64,000 nt of DNA from ZC4RG30 sp039917615. GTDB taxonomy: Bacteria > Pseudomonadota > Gammaproteobacteria > Steroidobacterales > Steroidobacteraceae. Below, one piece after another: positions 16,896-26,516 of the stretch (position 1 is the stretch's first letter; every line of letters starts with the position of its first letter). The stretch covers positions 1 to 64,000 of the forward strand of contig JBDSJD010000010.1 of assembly GCA_039917615.1 (NCBI GenBank). The letters are read 5' to 3'. Position numbers and translations under genes: made by a program. The notes beneath the pieces were generated by a model. It saw nothing but the letters and a program-made list of their open reading frames with translations. It searched no databases and had not been told where the DNA came from.

Positions 16896-17743
16896 CGCCG
16901 AGTCAGATATTGCAGCGGTTCTCCGGCCGGCGGCGGCGTTCATCGCCACCACGCGGTCCGCTGGTTCAGGGCGATGCCGTGGATCGTGGCCCGGACGATT
17001 CGCACGGCTATATCCTTTATCTTGAAGACCTTACGGTTTCATTCGACGGCTTCAAGGCGCTCAATGCCTTGACGCTGTACGTGGAAACCGGCGAGCTGCG
17101 TTGCATCATCGGCCCTAACGGTGCCGGCAAGACCACGATGATGGACGTGATCACCGGCAAGACACGCCCCGATCAGGGTTCTGCGTGGTTCGGCCAGACG
17201 CTCGACCTGCTTGATCTGACCGAACCAGAAATCGCCCAGGCGGGCATCGGACGCAAGTTCCAGAAGCCTACCGTATTCGAAAAGCACACTGCCTTCGAGA
17301 ACCTTGAACTGGCGCTGGCGGGCAACCGTGCCGTCTGGGCCAATCTTGTCGCGAAACTCTCATCGGAACAGTACGACCGCATTCTCGGCGTGCTGCAACA
17401 GATTGGACTGGCCGCCGTAGCCGATACACCTGCCGGTGCGCTCTCGCATGGGCAGAAGCAATGGCTGGAGATCGGCATGCTGCTGATGCAGAACCCGCGC
17501 CTGCTGCTGGTCGACGAGCCCGTGGCAGGCATGACGCCGCAGGAAGTGGAGAAAACTGCAGAGCTGCTGGTATCGCTGGCCGGAGAGCATTCTGTGGTCG
17601 TCGTGGAACACGACATGGAGTTTGTCCGCGGCATAGCGCGCCGCGTCACCGTGCTGCACCAGGGCAGCGTGCTGGCCGAAGGCACCATGGACGAAGTCCA
17701 GAATAATCCACAGGTTGTTGAAGTTTACCTGGGCGCGCCATGA
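16892..17743 (+). CDS. urtD: Urea ABC transporter ATP-binding protein UrtD
   Basis: The 283-residue ATPase has Walker A GPNGAGKTT (residues 74-82), the signature LSHGQKQWLEIGMLL and Walker B LLLVDEPVAGMT. The first 38 residues are Arg/Pro-rich and poorly conserved, as in other UrtD proteins. I set the start at GTG 16892, which overlaps the urtC stop by four bases. An upstream ATG at 16790 would run through the end of urtC. It drives urea import with UrtE. Confidence 0.93.
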   Translation: MTPSQILQRFSGRRRRSSPPRGPLVQGDAVDRGPDDSHGYILYLEDLTVSFDGFKALNALTLYVETGELRCIIGPNGAGKTTMMDVITGKTRPDQGSAWFGQTLDLLDLTEPEIAQAGIGRKFQKPTVFEKHTAFENLELALAGNRAVWANLVAKLSSEQYDRILGVLQQIGLAAVADTPAGALSHGQKQWLEIGMLLMQNPRLLLVDEPVAGMTPQEVEKTAELLVSLAGEHSVVVVEHDMEFVRGIARRVTVLHQGSVLAEGTMDEVQNNPQVVEVYLGAP

Positions 17744-18435
17744 TCGAAATGCAGGGACTGAACCAGTTCTACGGCGGCAGCCATATCCTGTGGGATGTGA
17801 CCATGACCGTACCGACGGGCTCCTGCACCGTGCTGATGGGGCGCAATGGCATGGGAAAGACCACGCTACTGCGTTGCCTGATGGGTCTGACGCCCATTGC
17901 CAGCGGCACCATGCGCTGTGGCGATCACGATCTCACGACTGCCTCGGCGTCCCGGCGGGCACGCATCGGAATTGGCTACGTACCGCAGGGCCGCGAGATT
18001 TTTTCGCAGCTGACGGTGGAAGAAAACCTGCGCACGGGACTTGCTGCCCGTCCCGACGGCAGGAAGGAAATTCCTGAAGAAATCTACCAGATGTTTCCGG
18101 TACTCAAGAGCATGGCGCGACGCCGCGGCGGCGACCTCTCCGGCGGCCAGCAGCAGCAGCTCGCGATTGGTCGCGCGCTGGTGGTTGATCCCAAAGTACT
18201 GATACTGGATGAGCCCACCGAAGGCATCCAGCCCAACATCGTGCGCGAGATCGGCGACGTCATCGTGCGACTGAACAAGGAAAAGGGCATGACTGTGCTG
18301 CTGGTGGAGCAGAAGTTGCCATTCGCGCGGCGCATCGGGACCGATCTGCGCATCCTGGACAAGGGGCGCCTGGTGGTGTCCGGCAAGATCTCTGATTTGA
18401 CGGATGAGGTGGTACGTGATCACCTCACCGTATGA
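17740..18435 (+). CDS. urtE: Urea ABC transporter ATP-binding protein UrtE
   Basis: The 231-residue LivF-type ATPase has Walker A GRNGMGKTT (34-42), the Q-loop region YVPQGREIF, the signature LSGGQQQQLAIGRAL and Walker B ILDEPTEGIQPN. It starts in an ATGA overlap with urtD and ends in another ATGA overlap with ureD. The importer and the urease are therefore in one coupled operon. Confidence 0.95.
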   Translation: MIEMQGLNQFYGGSHILWDVTMTVPTGSCTVLMGRNGMGKTTLLRCLMGLTPIASGTMRCGDHDLTTASASRRARIGIGYVPQGREIFSQLTVEENLRTGLAARPDGRKEIPEEIYQMFPVLKSMARRRGGDLSGGQQQQLAIGRALVVDPKVLILDEPTEGIQPNIVREIGDVIVRLNKEKGMTVLLVEQKLPFARRIGTDLRILDKGRLVVSGKISDLTDEVVRDHLTV

Positions 18436-19253
18436 AACCTGCGCACAACTCCTGGCACGCCCGGCTGGAACTTGGATTTCGCGCATCGGGCAGCCGCACT
18501 GTGCTGGCTCATCGTCGGCATATCGGGCCGTTGATGGTGCAGCGGCCCTTTTATCCCGAAGGCGGCATCTGTCATGTCTACCTGCTGCACCCACCGGGCG
18601 GCGTGGTCGGCGGCGACAACCTGGAATTGCAGTTGCAGGCAGACGCCGGCTCCCATGCGTTGATCACGACGCCCGCGGCCACCAAATTTTACCGTGCGGG
18701 TCCGCACCCCTCTTCCCTGCTTCGCCAGAACCTGCAGGTGAACGATGCCACACTGGAGTGGCTGCCCCAGGAGACCATCGTGTTCGACGGCGCGCGGGCG
18801 CGCAGTTGCACGCGGGTCGATCTGGCCGGTGCATCGCAATTCATCGGCTGGGAAATCTTCTGCCTGGGGCGCCCCGTAGTGCAGGAGCAGTTTCGCACCG
18901 GCGAGCTGCATCAGGATTTCCTGCTCTATCACAATGGCAAGCCCCTGCTGCTCGACCGGCTGCGTTTGTCGGGCGACTCCCCAGCTCTGGCCGCTCGCTG
19001 GGGCCTGGCAGATGCGCAGGCCATGGGTACGATGCTGATGTATCCAGGCGCGGGGGCGGATCTCGCGGCGCTGCGGGCAGTCCAGGTGAGCGATGCGCGC
19101 TTCGCGCTGACTCTGGTCGGCGGCGTGCTGCACTGTCGGGCACTGGCACCGCAGGCCGAAGCCATCCGGCGCCTGTTCACCGAGCTGTGGCTGCAGCTGC
19201 GATACTCGCTGATGGGTCGCATGGCGCTGGCACCGCGCATCTGGGCAACCTGA
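18432..19253 (+). CDS. ureD: Urease accessory protein UreD
   Basis: The 273-residue protein shows the UreD/UreH hallmarks RPFYPEGGICHVYLLHPPGG and TKFYRAG, followed by EWLPQETIVFDGA. UreD is the scaffold that binds apo-urease and, with UreF and UreG, channels nickel to the active site. The ATGA overlap with urtE ties it to the importer operon. ureA follows after 13 bases. Confidence 0.94.
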   Translation: MKPAHNSWHARLELGFRASGSRTVLAHRRHIGPLMVQRPFYPEGGICHVYLLHPPGGVVGGDNLELQLQADAGSHALITTPAATKFYRAGPHPSSLLRQNLQVNDATLEWLPQETIVFDGARARSCTRVDLAGASQFIGWEIFCLGRPVVQEQFRTGELHQDFLLYHNGKPLLLDRLRLSGDSPALAARWGLADAQAMGTMLMYPGAGADLAALRAVQVSDARFALTLVGGVLHCRALAPQAEAIRRLFTELWLQLRYSLMGRMALAPRIWAT

Positions 19254-19266
19254 AGCTGGATCGAAC

Positions 19267-19569
19267 ATGGAACTGACGCCACGCGAGAAAGACAAGTTGC
19301 TGCTGTTCACCGCCGCCCTGCTGGCGGAGCGGCGCAAGGCCCGTGGACTGAAGCTGAACTATCCGGAGGCGGTGGCCTTTATCAGCGCTGCCATTCTCGA
19401 AGGCGCGCGCGACGGTCGCAGCGTTGCCGAGCTCATGTCATTCGGCACGACTCTGCTCTCGCGCGCGGATGTCATGGAAGGCGTGCCGGAGATGATTCCC
19501 GATGTGCAGGTCGAGGCCACCTTTCCCGACGGCACCAAGCTCGTGACCGTTCACTCCCCCATCAACTGA
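19267..19569 (+). CDS. ureA: Urease gamma subunit
   Basis: The protein is the standard 100 residues: MELTPREKDKLLLFTAALLA, then LNYPEAVAFISA and the C-terminal FPDGTKLVTVHSPI. It is the smallest of the three structural subunits. Separate ureA, ureB and ureC genes are the usual arrangement outside Helicobacter. Confidence 0.97.
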   Translation: MELTPREKDKLLLFTAALLAERRKARGLKLNYPEAVAFISAAILEGARDGRSVAELMSFGTTLLSRADVMEGVPEMIPDVQVEATFPDGTKLVTVHSPIN

Positions 19570-19585
19570 TGCAGGCGCGCAGGTA

Positions 19586-19887
19586 ATGATCCCTGGAGAA
19601 GTCTTTCCGGCCGAAGGCAGCATCGAAATCAACGTCGGGCGCACCCTGGTGCGTATCGCGGTGGCCAACTCTGGTGATCGGCCCGTGCAGGTCGGATCCC
19701 ACTATCATTTCTTCGAAACCAACGAGGCATTGCTATTCGATCGGGCAGCCGCGCGTGGTTTTCGCCTGAACATACCGGCGGGCACGGCGGTACGATTCGA
19801 ACCTGGTCAGAGCCGCGAAGTGGAGCTGGTGCAGCTCGCCGGCAGCGGTGAGGTTTACGGCTTCCAGGGCAAAATAATGGGGCGCCT

Positions 19888-19891
<4 letters not shown>
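19586..19891 (+). CDS. ureB: Urease beta subunit
   Basis: The 101-residue subunit shows MIPGEVFP at the start, VANSGDRPVQVGSHYHFFE and the C-terminal GEVYGFQGKIMG. It packs between gamma and alpha in the (alpha-beta-gamma)3 enzyme. Its TGA overlaps the GTG start of ureC. Confidence 0.97.
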
Positions 19892-21591
<1,700 letters not shown>

Positions 21592-21604
21592 TCGAGAAAC
21601 GACC

Positions 21605-22084
21605 ATGCCACAGCTCACCATCTCCGCCCGCGCCTATGGCGAAGGCCGTGCCGCGGCGCGTCTTGTACTGCCATTCGAACTGCGCCAGCGCAGCCGTCTG
21701 CTCGCTGTCATGGACAGCGGCGAGGAAGTCGGTTTGTTGATGCCCCGCGGCACGGTGCTGCGCGGTGGCGACCGGCTGCAGAGCAGCGACGGCCGCCTGG
21801 TGGAAGTAGTTGCGGCGCCAGAAGAGGTCTCCATCATCCGCAGCAGCGACGGCCGCCTGCTGGCTCGCGCGGCCTACCATCTTGGCAACCGGCATATCGC
21901 CGTGCAGATCACCGCCGAGTCGATCCGGTACCTCAAGGATCACGTGCTCGACGACATGCTGCGTGGACTTGGTCTCAAGGTCACCAACGACATCCTGCCT
22001 TTCGAGCCCGAAGCCGGCGCGTATTCCTCCGCTCACGAGCATGAGCATAGCCACACGGATGATCATGCGCACGACCACGACTGA
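21605..22084 (+). CDS. ureE: Urease nickel metallochaperone UreE
   Basis: The 159-residue protein has the UreE N-terminal beta domain (LPFELRQRSRLLAVMDSGEEVGLLMPRG contains the run, read at residues 21-48) and the metal-binding domain with YHLGNRHIAVQI. The tail is rich in His and Asp (HEHEHSHTDDHAHDHD), the nickel-storing tail seen in many UreE. Its 3' end overlaps the start of ureF by 20 bases. Confidence 0.95.
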   Translation: MPQLTISARAYGEGRAAARLVLPFELRQRSRLLAVMDSGEEVGLLMPRGTVLRGGDRLQSSDGRLVEVVAAPEEVSIIRSSDGRLLARAAYHLGNRHIAVQITAESIRYLKDHVLDDMLRGLGLKVTNDILPFEPEAGAYSSAHEHEHSHTDDHAHDHD

Positions 22085-22751
22085 CCAGCTCGCGTTGTTG
22101 CGGCTGCTGCAGCTGGCGAGTCCGGCGCTGCCTATCGGCGCGTTTAATTTCTCGCAGGGGCTGGAGTTTGCGATTGAACATGGCGGCGTCAAGAACGAGA
22201 ACGATGCCCGAGACTGGATTCTGGGCGTCGCCCACCACAGCATGGCCACACTCGACGTGCCCATGCTGCTGCGCCTGCACGCAGCATGGAGCGGGCAGGA
22301 CGCTGCGCTCGCCCATACCCTGAGCGCTGAGCTCTTCGCATCCCGCGAAACCATGGAACTACGCGCCGAAGAGCTTCACCTAGGGCAGTCTCTGGCAAGG
22401 ATCCTCGTGGAATTCGGGATCGAACCGGCCCGCGAATGGCTGCGCTGCGATCACACTACCCATGCGGCGATGTTCGCGCTGGCCGCCTCACACTCGAACG
22501 TCTGCGCACAGGATGCTGCCATCGCATTTCTATGGGCATGGGCCGAGAACCAGACCATCGCTGCTGTAAAACTTCTGCCGCTGGGTCAGACCGCCGGCCA
22601 ACGCATGCTGGAAGCCATCCGGCAACAGATACCATCGGTGGTTACTGCAGCCAGTTCGCTGCCTGATGAATCCCTGGGCACTGCCACACCGCTAGCCATC
22701 ATGGCAAGCGCCTGGCATGAAACCCAATACACCCGACTGTTTCGCTCATAG
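22065..22751 (+). CDS. ureF: Urease accessory protein UreF
   Basis: The 228-residue all-helical protein contains LLQLASPALPIGAFNFSQGL, ASRETMELRAEE and the late motif HETQYTRLFRS, all characteristic of UreF. UreF bridges UreD and UreG and acts as the fidelity factor of nickel insertion. Start is at ATG 22065 (or ATG 22059 in the same frame). ureG does not follow here; it lies at 6555. Confidence 0.93.
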   Translation: MRTTTTDQLALLRLLQLASPALPIGAFNFSQGLEFAIEHGGVKNENDARDWILGVAHHSMATLDVPMLLRLHAAWSGQDAALAHTLSAELFASRETMELRAEELHLGQSLARILVEFGIEPAREWLRCDHTTHAAMFALAASHSNVCAQDAAIAFLWAWAENQTIAAVKLLPLGQTAGQRMLEAIRQQIPSVVTAASSLPDESLGTATPLAIMASAWHETQYTRLFRS

Positions 22752-22762
22752 ATGAGGTTGCC

Positions 22763-23302
22763 ATGAACGCCAGGATCCCGCGCCGCCTGCTGACTCTTAC
22801 CACCGTGACTCTCGCCGCACTAGCGCCGACGCTCGCGATGGCGCACCCCGGTCATGGTGTCGGCCAGAATTTTGTCGCCGGCGTGCTGCATCCCCTCACC
22901 GGACTCGATCACATCGTGATGATCGTCGCGGTCAGCGCGTGGGCCGCACGGCTCAAGCCGCCTGGCCGAGTCATCATTGCCGCCTGCCTTGCGCTGTTCG
23001 TTGCAATCGGCGCAACACTGCCGGTGGCGCCGTCTTCCGGACCGGCACTTGAAGCTGGCATCGCGCTCACTGTTATTGGCTCGGGCTTGCTGCTGGCCCT
23101 TGGCCGGCGCTGGCCGCTGTGGGCTACTGGCACTGTGGCAGCGCTGTTCGCAATGATCCACGGATTCGCCCACGGCGCCGAAGGTCCGGCGAACTCTCTG
23201 GCCTATGTGCCGGGACTGGCCATGACTACTGGCGGACTGGCGCTCGCCGTGTCATTCGCGACGGCAGGCCTGCGCATACGTCCGGCACTCAAAGAATGTT
23301 GA
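22763..23302 (+). CDS. ureJ: HupE/UreJ-family nickel permease
   Basis: The 179-residue membrane protein has a signal peptide ending AMA, then HPGHG and HPLTGLDHIVMIVAV, the two His motifs of HupE/UreJ, and a later FAMIHGFAHGAE. These proteins move nickel across the inner membrane, and this one closes the urease operon. Its 3' end overlaps the convergent PIN-toxin gene by 14 bases. Confidence 0.9.
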   Translation: MNARIPRRLLTLTTVTLAALAPTLAMAHPGHGVGQNFVAGVLHPLTGLDHIVMIVAVSAWAARLKPPGRVIIAACLALFVAIGATLPVAPSSGPALEAGIALTVIGSGLLLALGRRWPLWATGTVAALFAMIHGFAHGAEGPANSLAYVPGLAMTTGGLALAVSFATAGLRIRPALKEC

Positions 23303-23705
23303 ATCCGCGTCCGTCGGGCAGGCGGTAACGGGAAAAGTCGCGGACGTCGAGCGTCAAGATGGTGGTGACGCCAGATTGCTGTGCCAGCCAGCACAGCGAG
23401 GCGTCGGCAAGATCCATACGCGTGCGCGGCTGCGCGGTGTAGCGCAGCATCAGGTCGGTCATGTCGAGCAGGCCTGATGCGTCGAACGGAATAACCACTG
23501 CGCCACCGAGACCCACCCACTTGAGCATCTCTACCCTGGCCGTGTCTCCCAGCATGTGACTCGCCTCCACCACACAGGGCCAGGTGGTATGCAGATTCAG
23601 CGGCTGCGCGACATCGCCGAGCATGGCGTGGAAATGTGCATGGAACTGGTCGCGGTCGTCGAACAGTGCTACCAGTGGCCCGGTGTCCAGCAGTGCATGC
23701 CTCAC
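23289..23705 (-). CDS. PIN-domain ribonuclease toxin (VapC-like)
   Basis: The 138-residue protein keeps the acidic cluster of PIN nucleases: D7 (LLDTGPLVALF), E47 (CVVEASHML), D98 (RMDLADASL) and D120 (TLDVRDF). VapC-like toxins cut tRNA or rRNA. The gene overlaps its antitoxin by four bases and shares 14 bases with the convergent hupE/ureJ gene. Confidence 0.88.
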   Translation of the reverse strand: MRHALLDTGPLVALFDDRDQFHAHFHAMLGDVAQPLNLHTTWPCVVEASHMLGDTARVEMLKWVGLGGAVVIPFDASGLLDMTDLMLRYTAQPRTRMDLADASLCWLAQQSGVTTILTLDVRDFSRYRLPDGRGFNIL

Positions 23706-23998
23706 GAGCCCGGTTTCCGCTCTTTCAGGAAGGCTGCGTATTGCGCCTGCTGCGCGGCGTGATCGGCACGCAGCTTTTCCTGCAGTGCGGATGGCGGCGC
23801 GTCCTGGGACGCAGGACGGGCCGCCTTGTAACTCGTCATTTCTTCCCGCACTTGATGCAGAAGCTGCACGGGGTCGCGCCTTCCCAGAGCCCGTTCAACT
23901 GCCGCGATGATGAACTGCGATTTGGTAACGCCCTGCCGCCTGGCGGCAAGCTCCAGTTCTTGTTCCATCAATGGGTCCATACGAACGGATACGGCCAT
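23702..23998 (-). CDS. Ribbon-helix-helix antitoxin of the PIN toxin
   Basis: The 98-residue protein begins AVSVRMDPLMEQELELAA and KSQFIIAAVERAL, a CopG-type ribbon-helix-helix DNA-binding domain. The charged C-terminal half would wrap and inhibit the toxin. It comes first in the operon, overlaps the toxin by four bases, and has a palindrome 15 bases upstream of its start as probable operator. Confidence 0.85.
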   Translation of the reverse strand: MAVSVRMDPLMEQELELAARRQGVTKSQFIIAAVERALGRRDPVQLLHQVREEMTSYKAARPASQDAPPSALQEKLRADHAAQQAQYAAFLKERKPGS

Positions 23999-24012
23999 GA
24001 TGCAGCCCTATG

Positions 24013-24029
24013 TGTAATACTGTATTACA
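24013..24029. promoter_or_regulatory. Palindromic operator upstream of the PIN toxin-antitoxin pair
   Basis: TGTAATAC and GTATTACA flank a single T, a perfect 8-bp inverted repeat, 15 bases upstream of the antitoxin start. The spacing suits a site bound by the ribbon-helix-helix antitoxin for autoregulation. Confidence 0.6.
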
Positions 24030-24094
24030 GTATCACATCACCGAAAGCATTCAAGAGGGCGAAGGGTGGATCCGGTGGGTGGTGTGCTGCACGG

Positions 24095-24170
24095 ATAGGA
24101 AGTTCAACCCACCTTCCTTACCGTGATGCTCTTCAGCCCAGTCGCGCGAACCGCTCGTCCAGACCGGTGA
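24095..24170 (-). repeat. 76-bp direct repeat, left copy
   Basis: This stretch matches 26836-26911 at 73 of 76 positions (differences at 24123, 24128 and 24163), 2741 bases apart and in the same orientation. It encodes the last residues TGLDERFARLG of the dsbB-like protein plus 38 bases downstream, including a weak GGAAG/CTTCC hairpin. Because the same tail is natural at the end of the N-acetyltransferase, this copy was probably acquired. Confidence 0.9.
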
Positions 24171-24648
24171 CTGAAGTCGCCATGTATTTGATTGCCGCAA
24201 CTCCAAGTGCAGCAAATAACCCCAGGCTCCAAAATTCGTAGGGAACGCCAAAGAGATCCGCCGCACCGCAGCTGGCTCGAGGTTCGAATACCGAGGCCAG
24301 CAGCTGATTGAGGTGCAAATTGTCACTGACGATTCTTTCCGCTAGCGTCTTATGATTACTGCAAGAGGATTTGGCCGCCACCCAGTGCTGCCACGCGGCT
24401 GCCCAGACCCCGAGTACAGAAAGCACCAATACCAGCCCGCCAGTGATGATCCGACCCGTGCGGGCACTGATAAATATGCCAATGGCGCTGGCCGCCACAA
24501 TTGCCAAGAACAGTAGGCGCTGCAGTACGCACCAAGGGCAAGGTTGGATATCGAAGGCATGTTGGGATACGAGCGCCGCGGCGATTGCCAGCAACGCGGC
24601 AGTCGCGATTCCGGCGGGCCACCAGCGTGTACTAGGTCGAACGTTCAT
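24133..24648 (-). CDS. DsbB-like disulfide oxidase (cassette gene) with acquired C-terminus
   Basis: The 171-residue protein has four membrane helices, the periplasmic redox motif PCPWCVLQR and a second cysteine pair (KSSCSNH and ASCGAADLFG), the arrangement of DsbB, which reoxidises DsbA with quinone. The last residues, TGLDERFARLG, are identical to the C-terminus of the N-acetyltransferase at 26874 because both lie in the 76-bp repeat. The gene starts 48 bases inside its cassette. Start 24648 is chosen as the first ATG next to the first membrane helix. Its own attC is missing, replaced by the repeat. Confidence 0.8.
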   Translation of the reverse strand: MNVRPSTRWWPAGIATAALLAIAAALVSQHAFDIQPCPWCVLQRLLFLAIVAASAIGIFISARTGRIITGGLVLVLSVLGVWAAAWQHWVAAKSSCSNHKTLAERIVSDNLHLNQLLASVFEPRASCGAADLFGVPYEFWSLGLFAALGVAAIKYMATSVTGLDERFARLG

Positions 24649-24695
24649 AGTCTTTGCTTTCAATGTAGAGAACGAAGCCCCCGTACTTTTCGAGC

Positions 24696-24822
24696 GTATG
24701 ACGTCTCGCTTCAGCGACGGCGCGACGGCCTTGCGGCACATAGTCGCTGGCCTTCAGGCTGAAGTGACAATCGGGCGCGTGCATTTTATGGAGACCCAGA
24801 TCGCTGCATGCAGTTGTTCGGC
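24696..24822 (-). repeat. attC site 1 (after the nucleotidyltransferase-like cassette)
   Basis: On the minus strand the outer arm reads GCCGAACAACTGCATGCAGCG and its partner near the other end reads CGCTGAAGCGAGACGTC. They pair with one unpaired base, the extrahelical base typical of attC. The core site here is GTCATAC rather than the usual GTT form. The gene stop lies inside the site. Confidence 0.78.
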
Positions 24823-25382
24823 GACATGATTGGAAGTTCGTCTTGGGGTTTCAGCCAGTCCCAGCGCTGACAATAGCTTGCAGCTTTCTCTCTGAACAGC
24901 GGCGCATATGGGGTGAGCGGATTCGGCGTGAGAGTTCCGTCATAGAGACCGGCCAGACCATAGGGCGCAAAGCAATCACTGGGACGAACGGCAACACAAG
25001 TCTCCAAGACCAGAAAGCGCTTGATTCCGTCTTCGGTTGAGTTGAGTACCGGATAGGGCTGCCCGAAGTACGTCGGGTACCACGTGTGAACGCGGGCCTG
25101 ATTGGCCACCTCGACCTTCACGCCAAGGTCTCCAAGAAGAGAGTCCACGTGCGCCTGAACATGAGCTTCTGCAGAGTCACTCAGGTCGCCCGCATCAAAG
25201 TAGAAGATATCGTAGTCCTTGATACCGGCTTCGGGCGAGCGGCTCGCCTGAATGTTCCAAACCGTCTGGAATAGACATCCCGCAACGAGCCATGAGTCGG
25301 GAAGGTTCAGCTGGCTCCAACGGGAAAGGATTGCACGATTCGCGGGATTCTTGGCAACCTGCGAGCAGAAGGCCGACATCAT
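24786..25382 (-). CDS. Nucleotidyltransferase-like protein (DUF925/NTP_transf_6), cassette gene
   Basis: The 198-residue protein contains LPDSWLVAGCLFQTVWN, GIKDYDIFYFD (the paired acidic residues of a nucleotidyltransferase fold), VEVANQARVHTWY and PYPVLNSTEDGI, the set of motifs of the DUF925 family. No substrate is known for this family. The start codon lies a few bases after the core site of attC2. The C-terminal residues after about 188 (NNCMQRSGSP) are encoded by attC1 and are not part of the fold. Confidence 0.8.
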   Translation of the reverse strand: MMSAFCSQVAKNPANRAILSRWSQLNLPDSWLVAGCLFQTVWNIQASRSPEAGIKDYDIFYFDAGDLSDSAEAHVQAHVDSLLGDLGVKVEVANQARVHTWYPTYFGQPYPVLNSTEDGIKRFLVLETCVAVRPSDCFAPYGLAGLYDGTLTPNPLTPYAPLFREKAASYCQRWDWLKPQDELPIMSPNNCMQRSGSP

Positions 25383-25385
25383 GTT

Positions 25386-25512
25386 GCCGAACGTCCCGCA
25401 TCAGGAACTGGACGCCGCACGCCCGGCGCACAATCGCCAACCTCAATTCCAAGATGACGGTCGGGCGCGTGCACCTTATGGTGATCCAGCTTGCTGCATG
25501 CGGTTGCTATGC
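25386..25512 (-). repeat. attC site 2 (after the DUF6624 cassette)
   Basis: Minus-strand outer arm GCATAGCAACCGCATGCAGC pairs with the partner CCTGATGCGGGACGTTCGGC near the other end. The inner parts GCATGCAG/CTGATGC again leave one base unpaired. The inner 55 bases (25454-25508) are closely similar to the same region of attC1 and attC3. Confidence 0.82.
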
Positions 25513-25515
25513 GAC

Positions 25516-26223
25516 TCATTTAGCAGGCGCTTCTGCATCTTTCGGCAAGACATTTCCACGTCCGATTGGTCGGCCAATGTCCTCTTCGCCCCGGCGTAGA
25601 TACTCTGCCATAGGCGGCATTCCCACTGATTCCCTGAGAGCTGCGAGCTCTGCGGGATTCTCCACGGGGTAGACTTCAGGCTCTCCATTCGCATCGGTTA
25701 CTACTTGCGTTCCGTACTTCTGCTTCTTCTTCTGAGACACGAGAATTCGATCCTCAAGCATTGCCACTTGATCGGCCCTGATACTCTGGGTAGTGACGGC
25801 TGCCTTCAATAGCGGAAGGTACTTCTCCTGATATGCTGAAGGTGCGTGCTGCAGAATCAACCACGCGGCCCCACTTGCCTCAACGCCGACATCCTGCGAT
25901 CGGGGCCAGCCGTACTTTGCAATGATCTCCTCAAGAGCATGCAAGTTGTCAGTATCAATGCGTGACATTTCCGCGGCCATTGCAGTGAATTCCGGACCCT
26001 GAAGCAGAGTTGGCCATTGGCGTTCGCGGATTTCCTGATCCTTTTGACCCATTTCGAGAAGCTGAGACTTGAGGTCTGTGAAGGCTGTTTCCCGAGGAGC
26101 CACGCTGGCCGGAAAGACGTAGGTGCTGACGCTCAAGAGCAAAGCAGATAGCGCAAGAGTCGCATAACGTCCCGCATCAGCGACGGCACGCTGAGCTTGA
26201 AGCGCACAGCTACTTGCTTTCAC
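25516..26223 (-). CDS. DUF6624-like secreted protein, cassette gene
   Basis: The protein of up to 235 residues has a hydrophobic segment (TLALSALLLSVSTYVFPA) acting as signal peptide, then VGVEASGAAWLILQHAP, LPLLKAAV, AMLEDRILVSQKKKQKYGTQ, the conserved core of the DUF6624 family, and the tail RESVGMPPMAEYL. Function unknown. The annotated GTG start at 26223 falls inside attC3, so the true start could be further in, although no ATG precedes the signal helix in this frame. The stop lies just outside attC2. Confidence 0.72.
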   Translation of the reverse strand: MKASSCALQAQRAVADAGRYATLALSALLLSVSTYVFPASVAPRETAFTDLKSQLLEMGQKDQEIRERQWPTLLQGPEFTAMAAEMSRIDTDNLHALEEIIAKYGWPRSQDVGVEASGAAWLILQHAPSAYQEKYLPLLKAAVTTQSIRADQVAMLEDRILVSQKKKQKYGTQVVTDANGEPEVYPVENPAELAALRESVGMPPMAEYLRRGEEDIGRPIGRGNVLPKDAEAPAK

Positions 26224-26286
26224 CGTGTGTGACGATTGGGCGCGTGTACTTTATCGTTCCTCGATCGCTGCATGCGGTTGTTGGCA
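26162..26286 (-). repeat. attC site 3 (after the brnTA cassette)
   Basis: Minus-strand outer arm CCAACAACCGCATGCAGCG and partner CGCTGATGCGGGACGTTATGC pair across the site, with a single extra C in the first arm as the extrahelical base. The site ends in the core-like GTTATGC at 26162-26168. Confidence 0.82.
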
Positions 26287-26516
26287 GACACGTTGAGCGC
26301 GGCGTAGCGGTCAAGAAGGGTTCGAATCATTCTCTGGTACTGGGTACCGTGCTTCTTCGCCTCGCCACGAAAGAAGTCCACGCTTCGCTTGGACAGCGAG
26401 ATCGTGACCTTCTCAACGTCTTCCTTTACTACCAGTTCGCTTGGCGGCGGCAGAAAGTCTTCCACCACCCTTACGGCGCCGACCGGGCCTCTTGTGTACT
26501 TGATTCGCTTGCTCAT
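26220..26516 (-). CDS. brnA: BrnA-like antitoxin (cassette gene)
   Basis: The 98-residue protein reads MSKRIKYTRGPVGAVRVVEDF, VEKVTISLSKRSVDFFRGEAK and QYQRMIRTLLDRY, a ribbon-helix-helix antitoxin of the BrnA/CopG type found downstream of BrnT toxins. It is the second gene of the pair and overlaps the toxin frame by about 100 bases. Residues after about 77 (SANNRMQRS onward) are encoded by attC3 and probably do not belong to the fold. I chose 26516 over an upstream ATG at 26570 because the conserved start MSKRIKYTRGP lies there. Confidence 0.8.
   Translation of the reverse strand: MSKRIKYTRGPVGAVRVVEDFLPPPSELVVKEDVEKVTISLSKRSVDFFRGEAKKHGTQYQRMIRTLLDRYAALNVSANNRMQRSRNDKVHAPNRHTR

Noticed and set aside
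24013..24029. Palindrome as a second dif-like site
   Set aside because: It has no XerC/XerD half similarity and sits exactly where a toxin-antitoxin operator is expected.
24764..26282. Three 55-bp repeats first read as REP-like or unknown intergenic repeats
   Set aside because: Each has a complementary partner about 100 bases away and lies at cassette ends, so attC is the better reading.
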